DNA of 23,844 nucleotides from Clostridiales bacterium (GTDB lineage: Bacteria > Bacillota > Clostridia > Lachnospirales > Anaerotignaceae). The DNA lies in assembly GCA_018364635.1 (NCBI GenBank), contig JAGZLR010000031.1, positions 1-23,844 on the forward strand. Direction: 5' to 3'. Under the pieces are notes generated by a model that was given only the letters and a program-made list of their open reading frames with translations, made no database searches and was not told where the DNA came from. The position numbers and the translations under genes are program-made. This document shows positions 16,595 to 23,844 of this stretch, one piece after another; the first letter of the stretch is position 1; the number at the start of each line of letters is the position of its first letter.

Positions 16595-16654
16595 TATGAA
16601 TTTATCATGGCGTTATGACAAACTTTTTATGTTTCTGCTAAGGAAAAATACATA

Positions 16655-16683
16655 TTGACAATTTTCGGGATTTCGTATACAAT
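16655..16683 (+). promoter_or_regulatory. Sigma-A-type promoter for the importer operon
   Basis: TTGACA (16655-16660) and TACAAT (16678-16683) are separated by 17 bases. It is the best promoter in the region, and the operon begins about 160 bases downstream. Confidence 0.7.
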
Positions 16684-16843
16684 TTATAACGATAGCGTCC
16701 ATAAGAAATGGATCAATACTTTTATAATAGCAATTAAATTTTGATAAATAAATATAGATTGAAAAGATATACCACGAAGGTATTTGTACTTTGTAAACGT
16801 ACAAATTTTTGTGGTGTTTTTTTTTGCTTAAATGGGTGATTTT
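16684..16843 (+). promoter_or_regulatory. Leader RNA of the importer operon with an attenuator-like layout
   Basis: Transcription from the 16655 promoter would first make about 85 bases of AT-rich leader, then a terminator hairpin (16771-16825), then the first ribosome site. The leader contains a small hairpin (TCCAT/ATGGA near 16698-16712). ATACC (16769-16773) can pair with GGTAT (16779-16783), which competes with the base of the terminator stem. I do not recognise a known riboswitch class here. Confidence 0.5.
16771..16826 (+). terminator. Terminator hairpin inside the importer leader
   Basis: ATTTGTAC (near 16782-16789) pairs with GTACAAAT (16799-16806), and ACCAC (16771-16775) pairs with GTGGT (16811-16815) across an internal loop. 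Nine T follow. It lies after the operon promoter and just before the first ribosome site, so it can be a conditional terminator. Confidence 0.8.
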
Positions 16844-17791
16844 GTGAATAAGTATATCGGTAAAAAGTTACTAAGATTAATCATTGTATTATTTGGTGTT
16901 TCTTTGCTCACATTTGTGTTTACTTCTTGGATTGAGGGGAATCCTGCCGAGATCGTTGCGCAGCAATCTGGTATAGACCCTACAAAAGAAGATATAGCTG
17001 TCATTGAAGAAGAATTAGGATTAAATAAAACTTTACCAGAACGATACTTTATTTGGCTGAAAGATGCTGTAAGGCTTGATTTTGGAAATTCTTATATTAC
17101 AGATAAGCCTGTTATCGAAGAAATACTTTATAGAGTTCCTGTGACAGCAACACTTACGATTAGTTCGTTTTTACTCATGTTTATCATATCCATAACATTA
17201 GGTATTTCTCTTGTAGTGGTGAAAAGTAATGTATATAAAAATATTATAGAATCGATAACATATTTTGGAATGGGGATTCCTGGATTTGTGTTAGGTCTTG
17301 TGATGGCGTATATTTTTTCTGTTAAGCTTCAAGTTTTGCCTATGGTGGGAAATAAAACTTTTCTGCATTGTATCATGCCTGTTGTAACATTATCTTTGCC
17401 CATGGCTTGTAGGTACACAAGAATTATAAAAACCAATTTGCTTGAAGTCATTGATGAGGATTATATATTCCTTCTAAGAACAAAAGGAATGAGTGAAAGA
17501 GTTATTTTATTATCAAATGCTTTAAAAAATGCATTTATTCCAGTAGTAAATTTAATGGGATTAACCCTTGGAAATTTAATGGGGGGATCTGTTGTTATAG
17601 AAAATATTTTTTCATGGCCAGGACTTGGTAGCTATATTATGTCTTCCATAAATAATAGGGACTATCCTGTCATACTAGCCTATATTTTTATAATGGCTAT
17701 AGTTTTTGTAATTATAAATTTTGTTGTTGATATGATTATGTGCTTCCTTGATCCAAGAATCGTAATTCAGGGGAGGGGAAGAAATGATTAG
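16844..17791 (+). CDS. NikB/DppB-type ABC transporter permease
   Basis: A 315-aa inner membrane permease of a nickel/peptide-type importer. It has about six hydrophobic helices; the first starts at LLRLIIVLFGVSLLTFVF. A cytoplasmic loop that docks the ATPase (RTKGMSERVILLSNALKNAF) is followed by the family motif GGSVVIENIFSWPGLG. GTG 16844 is preferred: it gives the usual start MNKYIGKKLL and has GGGTGA (16834-16839) upstream, whereas ATG 16832 directly follows the terminator T tract and has no ribosome site. Its 3' end overlaps the second permease by 8 bases. NikB-like versus DppB-like substrate class cannot be told from the sequence alone. Confidence 0.9.
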   Translation: MNKYIGKKLLRLIIVLFGVSLLTFVFTSWIEGNPAEIVAQQSGIDPTKEDIAVIEEELGLNKTLPERYFIWLKDAVRLDFGNSYITDKPVIEEILYRVPVTATLTISSFLLMFIISITLGISLVVVKSNVYKNIIESITYFGMGIPGFVLGLVMAYIFSVKLQVLPMVGNKTFLHCIMPVVTLSLPMACRYTRIIKTNLLEVIDEDYIFLLRTKGMSERVILLSNALKNAFIPVVNLMGLTLGNLMGGSVVIENIFSWPGLGSYIMSSINNRDYPVILAYIFIMAIVFVIINFVVDMIMCFLDPRIVIQGRGRND

Positions 17792-18599
17792 AAATAAAAA
17801 ACTATATATTGGCTTATTCATAGTATTATTTATAACATTGCTCGCATTGATAGCGCCATATATTTCTACATTTCATCCAGCTGAAAATGATTTAGTCCAT
17901 AGACTAATGCCTCCTAATCAGGTACATTTTTTAGGAACAGATCACCTGGGCAGAGATGTATTTTCAAGATTGGTTTATGGAGCAAGACTATCTATTGGTA
18001 TTTCTCTGTTTGTACTTATAATTTCTTTGGTAATTGGTACGCTCCTTGGAATTTTAGCTGGTTATTATGGTGGGATTGTTGACGATATTATTATGACAAT
18101 AACCGAAATATTACTTGCTTTTCCAAGTATGATTCTTTCTTTGGCTATTGTTGGAATCATGGGAGCAGGGATTAAAAATACAATAATAGCGGTTTCCGTG
18201 TTTTCTTGGATTGGATATACCAAACTTGTAAGAGGTATGGTCATGTCTTTCATTCAAAAAGATTTCGTTAAAAGTGCCCGAATATGTGGCAGCAGCGATT
18301 TTAAGATAATGTTTATTCATATCTTACCAAACATTTTTAATAATATTATTGTTTATTCAGTTACAAGTATAAGTACAGTGATGATGCAAATATCATCATT
18401 GTCGTTTTTAGGCCTTGGGGTACAACCGCCAATTGCAGAGTGGGGAAATATGCTTAACGAAGCAAAAGGATATATTACGAATGCACCTTGGTTGATTATT
18501 GCTCCATCAGCAGCATTAGTACTTATGATTATGGGGTTTAATCTTTTGGGCGACGGCGTTGCTGAATATTTGAATAATAAGAAAAATGGGAGTGTTTAA
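17784..18599 (+). CDS. NikC/DppC-type ABC transporter permease
   Basis: A 271-aa partner permease. The N-terminal helix is followed by the periplasmic signature LGTDHLGRDVFSRLVYGAR, typical of DppC/NikC permeases. The ATPase-docking loop SARICGSSDFKIMFIHILPN precedes SLSFLGLGVQPPIAEWG, another hallmark. ATG 17784 follows GGGGAGGGG, and the gene overlaps the end of the first permease. It ends two bases before the first ATPase gene. Confidence 0.92.
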   Translation: MIRNKKLYIGLFIVLFITLLALIAPYISTFHPAENDLVHRLMPPNQVHFLGTDHLGRDVFSRLVYGARLSIGISLFVLIISLVIGTLLGILAGYYGGIVDDIIMTITEILLAFPSMILSLAIVGIMGAGIKNTIIAVSVFSWIGYTKLVRGMVMSFIQKDFVKSARICGSSDFKIMFIHILPNIFNNIIVYSVTSISTVMMQISSLSFLGLGVQPPIAEWGNMLNEAKGYITNAPWLIIAPSAALVLMIMGFNLLGDGVAEYLNNKKNGSV

Positions 18600-18601
18600 T
18601 C

Positions 18602-19549
18602 TTGCATTATTTATTAGAGGTGGATCATCTATCGGTTTCATTTGAAAGAATGGAAAGACCAGCAGTAGATCATGTTAGTTTTAATATATCAAAAAATAGA
18701 ATACTAGGCATTGTAGGAGAAAGCGGCTGTGGAAAATCTACGTTAGCGAAAGCGATTATTGGGATGATACCTAAGTGTGGTAAAATAAACGACGGCAATA
18801 TATTATACGATGGACAAGATATTATAAATATTAGCAACAAAGATAAAAAAAATATTTTAGGCAAAGAGATTGGTATTATAATACAGGAATCTTTGTCCTC
18901 GTTAAATCCAGTGAAAACAATAGGCAATCAGTTCATACAAATATTAACTGAAAGGCTGGGGATTTCTAAGGAAGAAGCACTGGAAAAGACGAAGATTTAT
19001 TTAGAAAAAGTAAACTGTAAGAAAGAAGTGATTCGCAAGTTTCCTTTTCAGCTTAGTGGTGGTCAACGCCAAAGAGTTATCATAGCAATGGCCTTTGCAT
19101 TAAAGCCGAAATTACTCATAGCAGACGAACCAACAACAGCACTTGATGTTACATTACAGGCGCAGGTTCTTAGCGAAATGTTATCTCTAAAAAATGAAAA
19201 TGAATCAGGGATTATACTAATATCACACAATCTAGGCGTTATTTCTCAAGTTTGCGATGATGTTATTGTCATGTATAAGGGAAAGATTGTTGAATATGGA
19301 GCATGTGATAAAATCATAAACGCTCCATCCCATCCCTACACAATTGGTTTAATAAAGAGTATTCCAAGGATAGAATTTTCAGGGGACGAGAGACTGTTTA
19401 ATATACCTGATACAGATACGATATATTATGGTGGGTGTGTCTTTGCCTCCAGATGTTTTAAGGCAGAGAAACAATGTTTCAATCAATCTCCAGAACTACA
19501 TAGGAACAACAATGGGGTGTTTGTTGCATGTTCAAATTGCAAGTGTTAA
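18602..19549 (+). CDS. NikD/DppD-type ABC transporter ATPase
   Basis: A 315-aa ATPase starting with TTG at 18602 (GGGAGTG seven bases upstream; no better start fits the conserved N-terminus). It has Walker A GESGCGKST, the signature LSGGQRQR, Walker B LLIADEP and the switch His in ILISHNLG. The C-terminal oligopeptide-transporter tail is rich in cysteine (GGCVFASRC, KQC, then CSNCKC at the very end). In mycobacterial OppD homologues cysteines in this tail bind an iron-sulfur cluster; a cluster here is possible, with an unusual extra CSNCKC. The 3' end overlaps the next gene by 22 bases. Confidence 0.92.
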   Translation: MHYLLEVDHLSVSFERMERPAVDHVSFNISKNRILGIVGESGCGKSTLAKAIIGMIPKCGKINDGNILYDGQDIINISNKDKKNILGKEIGIIIQESLSSLNPVKTIGNQFIQILTERLGISKEEALEKTKIYLEKVNCKKEVIRKFPFQLSGGQRQRVIIAMAFALKPKLLIADEPTTALDVTLQAQVLSEMLSLKNENESGIILISHNLGVISQVCDDVIVMYKGKIVEYGACDKIINAPSHPYTIGLIKSIPRIEFSGDERLFNIPDTDTIYYGGCVFASRCFKAEKQCFNQSPELHRNNNGVFVACSNCKC

Positions 19550-20439
19550 ATGTTACAAAAAAATATGGAAGATTTAAAGCGGTGGACAATATAAGCCTTG
19601 CTGTTCAAAGTGGTGAAACAATTGGGCTGGTAGGGGAGAGTGGCTGTGGGAAAAGCACGTTAGCATCCATTGCTGCTGATATTATCTCAGCTGATTGTGG
19701 AAAAGTCATGTACAACAATAAGGATATAAAAAAGCTTAATAAAGAAGCGTATCGAGATTATCGCCGAAATGTTCAAATGGTTTTTCAGGATTCAGTTTCA
19801 GCGATCAATCCTAGATTTACAGTAGAAAAATATCTGTCAGAACCTTTAAAGAATTTTATTAGCAAGGATAAAGATGAATTAAATGAGAGAATAAATACTT
19901 TATTAAATAAGGTTGGACTTGACTCAAGCTATATAAAAAAATATCCAAGCCAGCTAAGTGGCGGACAGAAGCAGAGAGTTGCAATAGCAAGAGCGATATC
20001 CATTGAACCTAATTTTCTTATTTTAGATGAGGTGACGTCTGGTCTTGATGTTTCGGTTCAGGCGCAGGTACTTAACTTACTTTTGGATTTAAAAGAAGAT
20101 ATCAATATAGGAAGTTTATTTATATCTCATGACCTTGGGGTTGTGAAGTATATAAGTGATAAAATTGTTGTTATGTATAAAGGAAATATAATGGAAGTTA
20201 TTGATAGTCATGAAATAACCAATGCAATCCATCCTTATACCAAGTTACTTATTGATTCTGTACCCAAAATCGGAAAAAAAGTGAGAGTTCATATACCATC
20301 TATTGAAAATGAGACTTATGAACAAAAAGGATGTATTTTTTATCATAGATGTCCAAAAAGAACGAATGAATGTATATTCCATAAGCCTGAGCTTAGACAA
20401 ATAGAAAATAACCACTTTGTATCATGCTTATGTTTATAA
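19528..20439 (+). CDS. NikE/DppF-type ABC transporter ATPase
   Basis: A 303-aa second ATPase that completes the heterodimer. Walker A is GESGCGKST, the signature is LSGGQKQR, Walker B is FLILDEV and the switch His is in LFISHDLG. The residue after DE is Val, not the usual Pro, which is common in NikE-type partners. The C-terminal tail has a four-Cys set (GCIFYHRC, NEC, SCLC) like its partner. ATG 19528 lies inside the 3' end of the first ATPase, with GGGGTG upstream, so translation is coupled. The frame ends 14 bases before the binding-protein start. Confidence 0.92.
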   Translation: MFKLQVLNVTKKYGRFKAVDNISLAVQSGETIGLVGESGCGKSTLASIAADIISADCGKVMYNNKDIKKLNKEAYRDYRRNVQMVFQDSVSAINPRFTVEKYLSEPLKNFISKDKDELNERINTLLNKVGLDSSYIKKYPSQLSGGQKQRVAIARAISIEPNFLILDEVTSGLDVSVQAQVLNLLLDLKEDINIGSLFISHDLGVVKYISDKIVVMYKGNIMEVIDSHEITNAIHPYTKLLIDSVPKIGKKVRVHIPSIENETYEQKGCIFYHRCPKRTNECIFHKPELRQIENNHFVSCLCL

Positions 20440-20453
20440 AAAGGAGGATAAAA

Positions 20454-22049
20454 ATGAAAAAGGGTTTATTGAAAAAAGTTTTTGCAGGAGCGATTGCTAT
20501 CACACTAGCATTTGGAGTCATGGGGTGTTCAAAAAAAAGCAATGATGCTCCAGATCATACAGAAGTTGATGCTGCGCAAAATGAGCAGGTAAAGCAGGAG
20601 TTAGTCATCGGAGAGAATGTTGATCTTGGCGGATACGATCCAGTGAAGGATATGTCATCCTTTGTTCGTTTCCTTGTGTTTGATTGTCTTGTAGAACTAG
20701 GTTACAATTATGAAAAAGTCCCAGGCTTGGCGACGGATTGGAAAATGAGTGAAGATGGCAAGACATGGACATTTACATTGAGAGAAAATGTTAAATTCCA
20801 TGACGGCGCTGATTGGAATTCTGAAGCGGCAAGAATCAATTTTCAACATAGAATAGATGCTGGTACAAGCGGATTTTATAAAAGTATAGAATCAATGGAA
20901 ACACCTGACGAGTATACTTTTGTTATTCATTTTTCGAAGCCTTTGTATACTTTTGCATCAGATGTTGCACAGCCTACCTATGGAATGGTAAGCCCAAATG
21001 CTTTTGACGAGGAGCATAAGGTTACAAATGCCATAGGAACTGGTCCTTTTAAACTTGACAGTTGGAATAAAGATGTTGATTTTACAATGACAGCAAATAA
21101 AGATTTTTATGATGGGGCACCGAAATTAGAAAAATTAACATTTAAAGTAATAACAGATGGCAATGCTAGAGCTATGGCTTTAGAAGGTGGAGAAATAGAT
21201 ATGATGAGTGGAAGAAGTGCACTTACATCTCTGGAAAGCTTAAAGTCAAAAGAAAATATTCAGATTATTAAAACAATGGGTCAAACATCAGAATTAGTTA
21301 TGATAAATACATTTGATGAAATTTTGAGCGATTTAAATATTAGAAAAGCAGTAGCCGCAAGCGTAGATTTTGCTTCAGCTGTTCCAGCACTTTTAATGGA
21401 TTTAGCTGAACCGGCTGTGAACTTTTTTTCACCAGTGTTTGGTGAATATGTAGATTCTGACCTTAAACTGCCAGAATATAACCCTGAATTTGCGAAAGAA
21501 TGTTTAGCGAATGCAGGTTATACAGATACAGATAACGATGGTATTGTTGATAAAAATGGTACAAACCTTTCCCTAGACCTTATTGTTGATGCTAAGAATG
21601 AAGAGGACAAGGCGTTGGCATCAGTAATGCAAAATCAGCTTTTGGAAAATGGTATTGAGCTTAATATAACAATGCTTGATAGCGCGGCGATCAAAGAAAA
21701 ACTATCCTCTCATGAATATCAAATGGCGATGCAGGGGCAGAACTATGTTCCATCAGATGATCCGTCTGTTCATTATAAAAATGGATACTACCATAGTGAT
21801 TCCTTCTACAATATATATTCAACACCAGAACTTGACCAGAAAATTGATACTTTATTTAACTCTTTAGATAGCAGTGAAAGAATAGCCCTTCATAAAGAAG
21901 TTCAAAAAGAAGTAACAGAACAAGTGCCTGTTATTATGATGTTCCATAGAAATAATATTATTATTGCTGATAAAAAACTAAAGGGATATGAAATGGCAAA
22001 AGGTACATGGCAGATATATAAAGGCTTAGAGAAAGCATATGTGGAGTAA
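20454..22049 (+). CDS. Lipoprotein substrate-binding protein, NikA/OppA family (SBP_bac_5)
   Basis: A 531-aa extracellular binding protein. ATG 20454 is set by AAGGAGG (20441-20447); an in-frame ATG further upstream overlaps the previous gene. A basic start, a hydrophobic core and the lipobox VMGC give lipidation at Cys25. The mature part has the family layout: GLATDWKMSEDGKTWTFTLR, then NVKFHDGADWNSEA, then IGTGPFKLDSW. A DTDNDGIVDKNG loop resembles the Ca2+-binding loop seen in many relatives. The start GGYDPVKDMSSFVRFLVFDC is NikA-like, but the ligand (nickel, a metal chelate or peptide) cannot be read from sequence. The gene lies downstream of both permeases and ATPases, whereas binding proteins often come first. 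Confidence 0.92.
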   Translation: MKKGLLKKVFAGAIAITLAFGVMGCSKKSNDAPDHTEVDAAQNEQVKQELVIGENVDLGGYDPVKDMSSFVRFLVFDCLVELGYNYEKVPGLATDWKMSEDGKTWTFTLRENVKFHDGADWNSEAARINFQHRIDAGTSGFYKSIESMETPDEYTFVIHFSKPLYTFASDVAQPTYGMVSPNAFDEEHKVTNAIGTGPFKLDSWNKDVDFTMTANKDFYDGAPKLEKLTFKVITDGNARAMALEGGEIDMMSGRSALTSLESLKSKENIQIIKTMGQTSELVMINTFDEILSDLNIRKAVAASVDFASAVPALLMDLAEPAVNFFSPVFGEYVDSDLKLPEYNPEFAKECLANAGYTDTDNDGIVDKNGTNLSLDLIVDAKNEEDKALASVMQNQLLENGIELNITMLDSAAIKEKLSSHEYQMAMQGQNYVPSDDPSVHYKNGYYHSDSFYNIYSTPELDQKIDTLFNSLDSSERIALHKEVQKEVTEQVPVIMMFHRNNIIIADKKLKGYEMAKGTWQIYKGLEKAYVE

Positions 22050-22060
22050 AAGGTGTTTCT

Positions 22061-22903
22061 ATGGAAAAATTAAAGGAATTAGATGAACAGTGGAAAGAAC
22101 ACTTAAAAACATTGAGATATCATCAAAAGTATAAGTCAAAGACTGAAAAAACGGAATATTGGGACAAGGAAGCAAAGATATATGATCTTCGTATGCTTCA
22201 GGATAATAGAAGAGTTCAAGATGTTATCAATATTCTAAGACAAAAAGGTGTATTAACAAAAAAAGCGGATGTTCTTGAAATTGGTTGTGGAACAGGTTTA
22301 TATTCTGTGGAGTTATCAAAATATTCTAACAGTGTAACTTCTGTAGATATTTCCGAAGCAATGGGAGAAGTTCTTAATCATAAGATTCAAGCGCTGCATA
22401 TAGATAATATAAAATTTAAGCTGATAGATTGGGATACTGTTGATGTAGAGAAAGAGGGGCTGAACCATAGATTTGATATATCCCTTTCTGCTTTAAATCC
22501 TGCTTTAAATAGTCTAGAAGCATTAGAAAAATTTTGTAAGACGTCAAGAAAAGCTTGTGTCATTGTTACTTTTCATGCAAATGTAAAGAACAATGTTAGA
22601 CAATTTATGGATAAGCTTTTATCAGTGGAAGAATCAAATCTCCATGACTGTTATTCATACTTTACAGAAAGTATATTGCAGGAGATGGGATATCACGTAG
22701 AAGTATTTCGTACGGATATGCATTGGGTAAAATCTAATCCAACAAAAGAGGCAGTACAAAGAATAATCAGCGAGTATCAATACTTCAATTCAGAGATGTT
22801 TGAGGATGAAATATATAAGTATATATTAGAAAACAGTGATGAGAATGGTTTCTTCCATGAAAATAATAATGCTAGTCTAAATATATACTATTGGGAGGTT
22901 TGA
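22061..22903 (+). CDS. Class I SAM-dependent methyltransferase in the importer operon
   Basis: A 280-aa soluble methyltransferase of unknown substrate. AAAGGTG lies just before ATG 22061. A charged helical N-terminal region (1-65) precedes the Rossmann fold: motif I VLEIGCGTGLYS (71-82), the acidic residue of the second strand Asp96 (VTSVDIS), Asp123 in LIDWD, and SLSALNPAL (141-149) at the motif IV position. The C-terminal part (about 180-280) has no recognised domain. It begins 11 bases after the binding-protein gene and ends two bases before the FmdE gene, so all three are likely translated from one message. It might modify or release an imported chelator, or make one; that is inference. 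Confidence 0.88.
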   Translation: MEKLKELDEQWKEHLKTLRYHQKYKSKTEKTEYWDKEAKIYDLRMLQDNRRVQDVINILRQKGVLTKKADVLEIGCGTGLYSVELSKYSNSVTSVDISEAMGEVLNHKIQALHIDNIKFKLIDWDTVDVEKEGLNHRFDISLSALNPALNSLEALEKFCKTSRKACVIVTFHANVKNNVRQFMDKLLSVEESNLHDCYSYFTESILQEMGYHVEVFRTDMHWVKSNPTKEAVQRIISEYQYFNSEMFEDEIYKYILENSDENGFFHENNNASLNIYYWEV

Positions 22904-22905
22904 AA

Positions 22906-23442
22906 ATGGATAAAGATTTAAAATTTTGGAATAAAGTAATAGATTTTCATGGGCATGTTTGTGGAGGTTTAACCATTGGTTATAAAGCCGCATTGTATGC
23001 AATGGAGTTGTTAGAATGTGATTTTTCACATGACGAGGAAATTGTTTGTGTTACGGAAACGGATGCATGTTGTGTAGATGCGATCCAGGTTATTTTGGGA
23101 TGCAGCGTTGGAAAAGGAAATTTACTTTTTAGATTAAGAGGCAAGCAGGCATTTTCTTTTTATAACAGAAAAAATGGAAAAAGCGTAAGACTTGTTTTAA
23201 AAGAATTAGACCATCCAAATAGAAACCATAAGGAAGAATGGCAAAAGTTTTTATTTGATTCAAAAGTTGAGGACTTATTTGATGTAAAAGAACCGTCCTA
23301 TCAACTTCCTGAAAATGCAAGAATATTTGAAAGTATAAAATGTGAATGTTGTAATGAAATGACAGCGGATTATTTTATAAGAATACAAAATGGAAAGAAA
23401 GTATGTACCGACTGTTTTCATACATATGATAGATTTTTTTAG
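22906..23442 (+). CDS. FmdE-family protein with C-terminal zinc ribbon
   Basis: A 178-aa protein whose first 130 residues form an FmdE domain, named after a subunit encoded beside molybdenum formylmethanofuran dehydrogenase. ATG 22906 is chosen because GGGAGGT (22893-22899) lies six bases upstream; the in-frame upstream start would include that site. The likely metal ligands are His15, His17 and Cys19 in DFHGHVCGG and Cys55-Cys56 in ETDACCVDAIQ; GCSVGKGN is also conserved-looking. A zinc ribbon closes the chain (Cys146, Cys149, Cys167, Cys170). The FmdE family is known to bind metal, but no general function is settled. Its place as last gene of an importer operon suggests handling of the imported metal inside the cell. 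Confidence 0.88.
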   Translation: MDKDLKFWNKVIDFHGHVCGGLTIGYKAALYAMELLECDFSHDEEIVCVTETDACCVDAIQVILGCSVGKGNLLFRLRGKQAFSFYNRKNGKSVRLVLKELDHPNRNHKEEWQKFLFDSKVEDLFDVKEPSYQLPENARIFESIKCECCNEMTADYFIRIQNGKKVCTDCFHTYDRFF

Positions 23443-23493
23443 ATCTCAATATAGTTAACTGTATCCTCCCTCAAAAATTGAATATAAATTTGT

Positions 23494-23527
23494 AAAGGAG
23501 CCTATAGAATAACGGCTCCTTTCTATT
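23494..23527 (+). terminator. Terminator of the importer operon
   Basis: AAAGGAGCC (23494-23502) pairs perfectly with GGCTCCTTT (23514-23522) over an 11-base loop, followed by CTATT. It lies 50 bases after the FmdE gene and abuts the right repeat copy. Confidence 0.75.
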
Positions 23528-23561
23528 ATGAAGTCAGAGACAAATTGGAAGTTGTTGAGGT
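23511..23561 (+). repeat. Right copy of the imperfect direct repeat
   Basis: Positions 23523-23561 match 16135-16173 at 33 of 39 places with no gap, and AACGG (23511-23515) is shared upstream. As at the left copy, its end (GAGGT) serves as the ribosome site of the next gene. Confidence 0.7.
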
Positions 23562-23567
23562 GATTTT

Positions 23568-23844
23568 TTGCGAGTATACGAAAATAAAGAAGAACTCAAA
23601 ACTGAAATAAACAAAGCGTTTGAGAAATATATTTCAGAATTTGATAATATTCCAGAAGCATTAAAAGATAATAGAGTTGATGAAGTTGATAGAACTCCAG
23701 CAGAAAACCTTGCTTATCAGGTGGGATGGACAACCTTAGTTCTTCAATGGGAAGAAGATGAAAGAAAGGGACTTCAAGTAAAAACACCATCGGATAAATT
23801 TAAATGGAATCAACTTGGTGAATTATATCAGTGGTTCACAGATA
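23568..23844 (+). CDS. ClbS/DfsB family (DUF1706) four-helix-bundle protein, cut by the window end
   Basis: The frame starts at TTG 23568, four bases after GAGGTGA (23557-23563), and is open to the window end (92 codons). The product begins MRVYENKEELKTEINKAF and contains VDEVDRTPAENLAYQVGWT, then KWNQLGELYQWFTD, which I recognise as the ClbS/DfsB family (DUF1706). ClbS of E. coli is a self-resistance protein that opens the cyclopropane ring of colibactin; most Gram-positive members have no known substrate. The fold is a metal-independent four-helix bundle of the DinB-like type. About 75 C-terminal residues should lie beyond the window. No toxin cluster is seen here. Confidence 0.8.
   Translation, partial: MRVYENKEELKTEINKAFEKYISEFDNIPEALKDNRVDEVDRTPAENLAYQVGWTTLVLQWEEDERKGLQVKTPSDKFKWNQLGELYQWFTD

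Noticed and set aside
16723..16728. TATAAT in the importer leader as a second promoter
   Set aside because: No acceptable -35 at 16-18 bases upstream; the TTGACA/TACAAT pair at 16655-16683 is much better.
16684..16770. NiCo riboswitch or T-box in the importer leader
   Set aside because: The stretch is short and AT-rich; none of the conserved G-rich junction or T-box sequence is visible.
1..23844. tRNA, rRNA, CRISPR arrays, insertion-sequence transposases
   Set aside because: None was seen: no cloverleaf-like segments, no regularly spaced repeats, no transposase-like frame.

Overview
The window looks like chromosome from a low-GC, spore-forming anaerobic Firmicute, most likely a clostridium. 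The evidence is strong AGGAGG-type ribosome sites, the mother-cell sporulation sigma factor gene sigK (its 3' part), a bacterial V-type ATPase operon in the Enterococcus hirae gene order, and a NikBCDE-type importer. No species is assigned.

Region 1 (1-5250). The window opens inside a PhoR-like sensor kinase that ends at a clear terminator. Two convergent serine recombinases follow: a full-length one (514 aa), and a 328-aa one that stops where the zinc ribbon would begin. Next is a DUF5662 protein, then the in-frame 3' part of sigK. Homology to sigK stops abruptly around an AATGA pentamer at 4753-4757. AATGA is the recombination core known from the Bacillus subtilis skin element, so 4753 is read as the junction of a skin-like sigK-intervening element. 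The 5' half of sigK is not in the window.

Region 2 (5210-15950). A bidirectional terminator separates sigK' from a converging ROK-family repressor that has lost the usual catalytic Asp and the zinc site. After a 764-bp AT-rich gap with palindromes and a sigma-A-like promoter come nine V-ATPase genes (ntpF-I-K-E-C-G-A-B-D), tightly packed and ended by a strong hairpin terminator. The c-ring subunit keeps the side-chain ligands used for Na+ in E. hirae NtpK, so this is probably a Na+-coupled rotary ATPase.

Region 3 (15950-23561). This part looks more AT-rich. A small membrane-anchored protein of unknown function is followed by an operon with its own promoter. A terminator hairpin lies between that promoter and the first gene, so attenuation is likely. 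The operon encodes two permeases, two ATPases, a lipoprotein binding protein, a SAM-dependent methyltransferase and an FmdE-family protein with a C-terminal zinc ribbon. The set suggests uptake of a metal or metal chelate coupled to an intracellular methylation and metal-handling step. I know of no described function for this combination, and it is the best candidate here for a new system. Imperfect direct repeats lie at 16123-16173 and 23511-23561, around this block.

Region 4 (23568-end). The start of a ClbS/DfsB (DUF1706) four-helix-bundle gene with a TTG start runs off the window.
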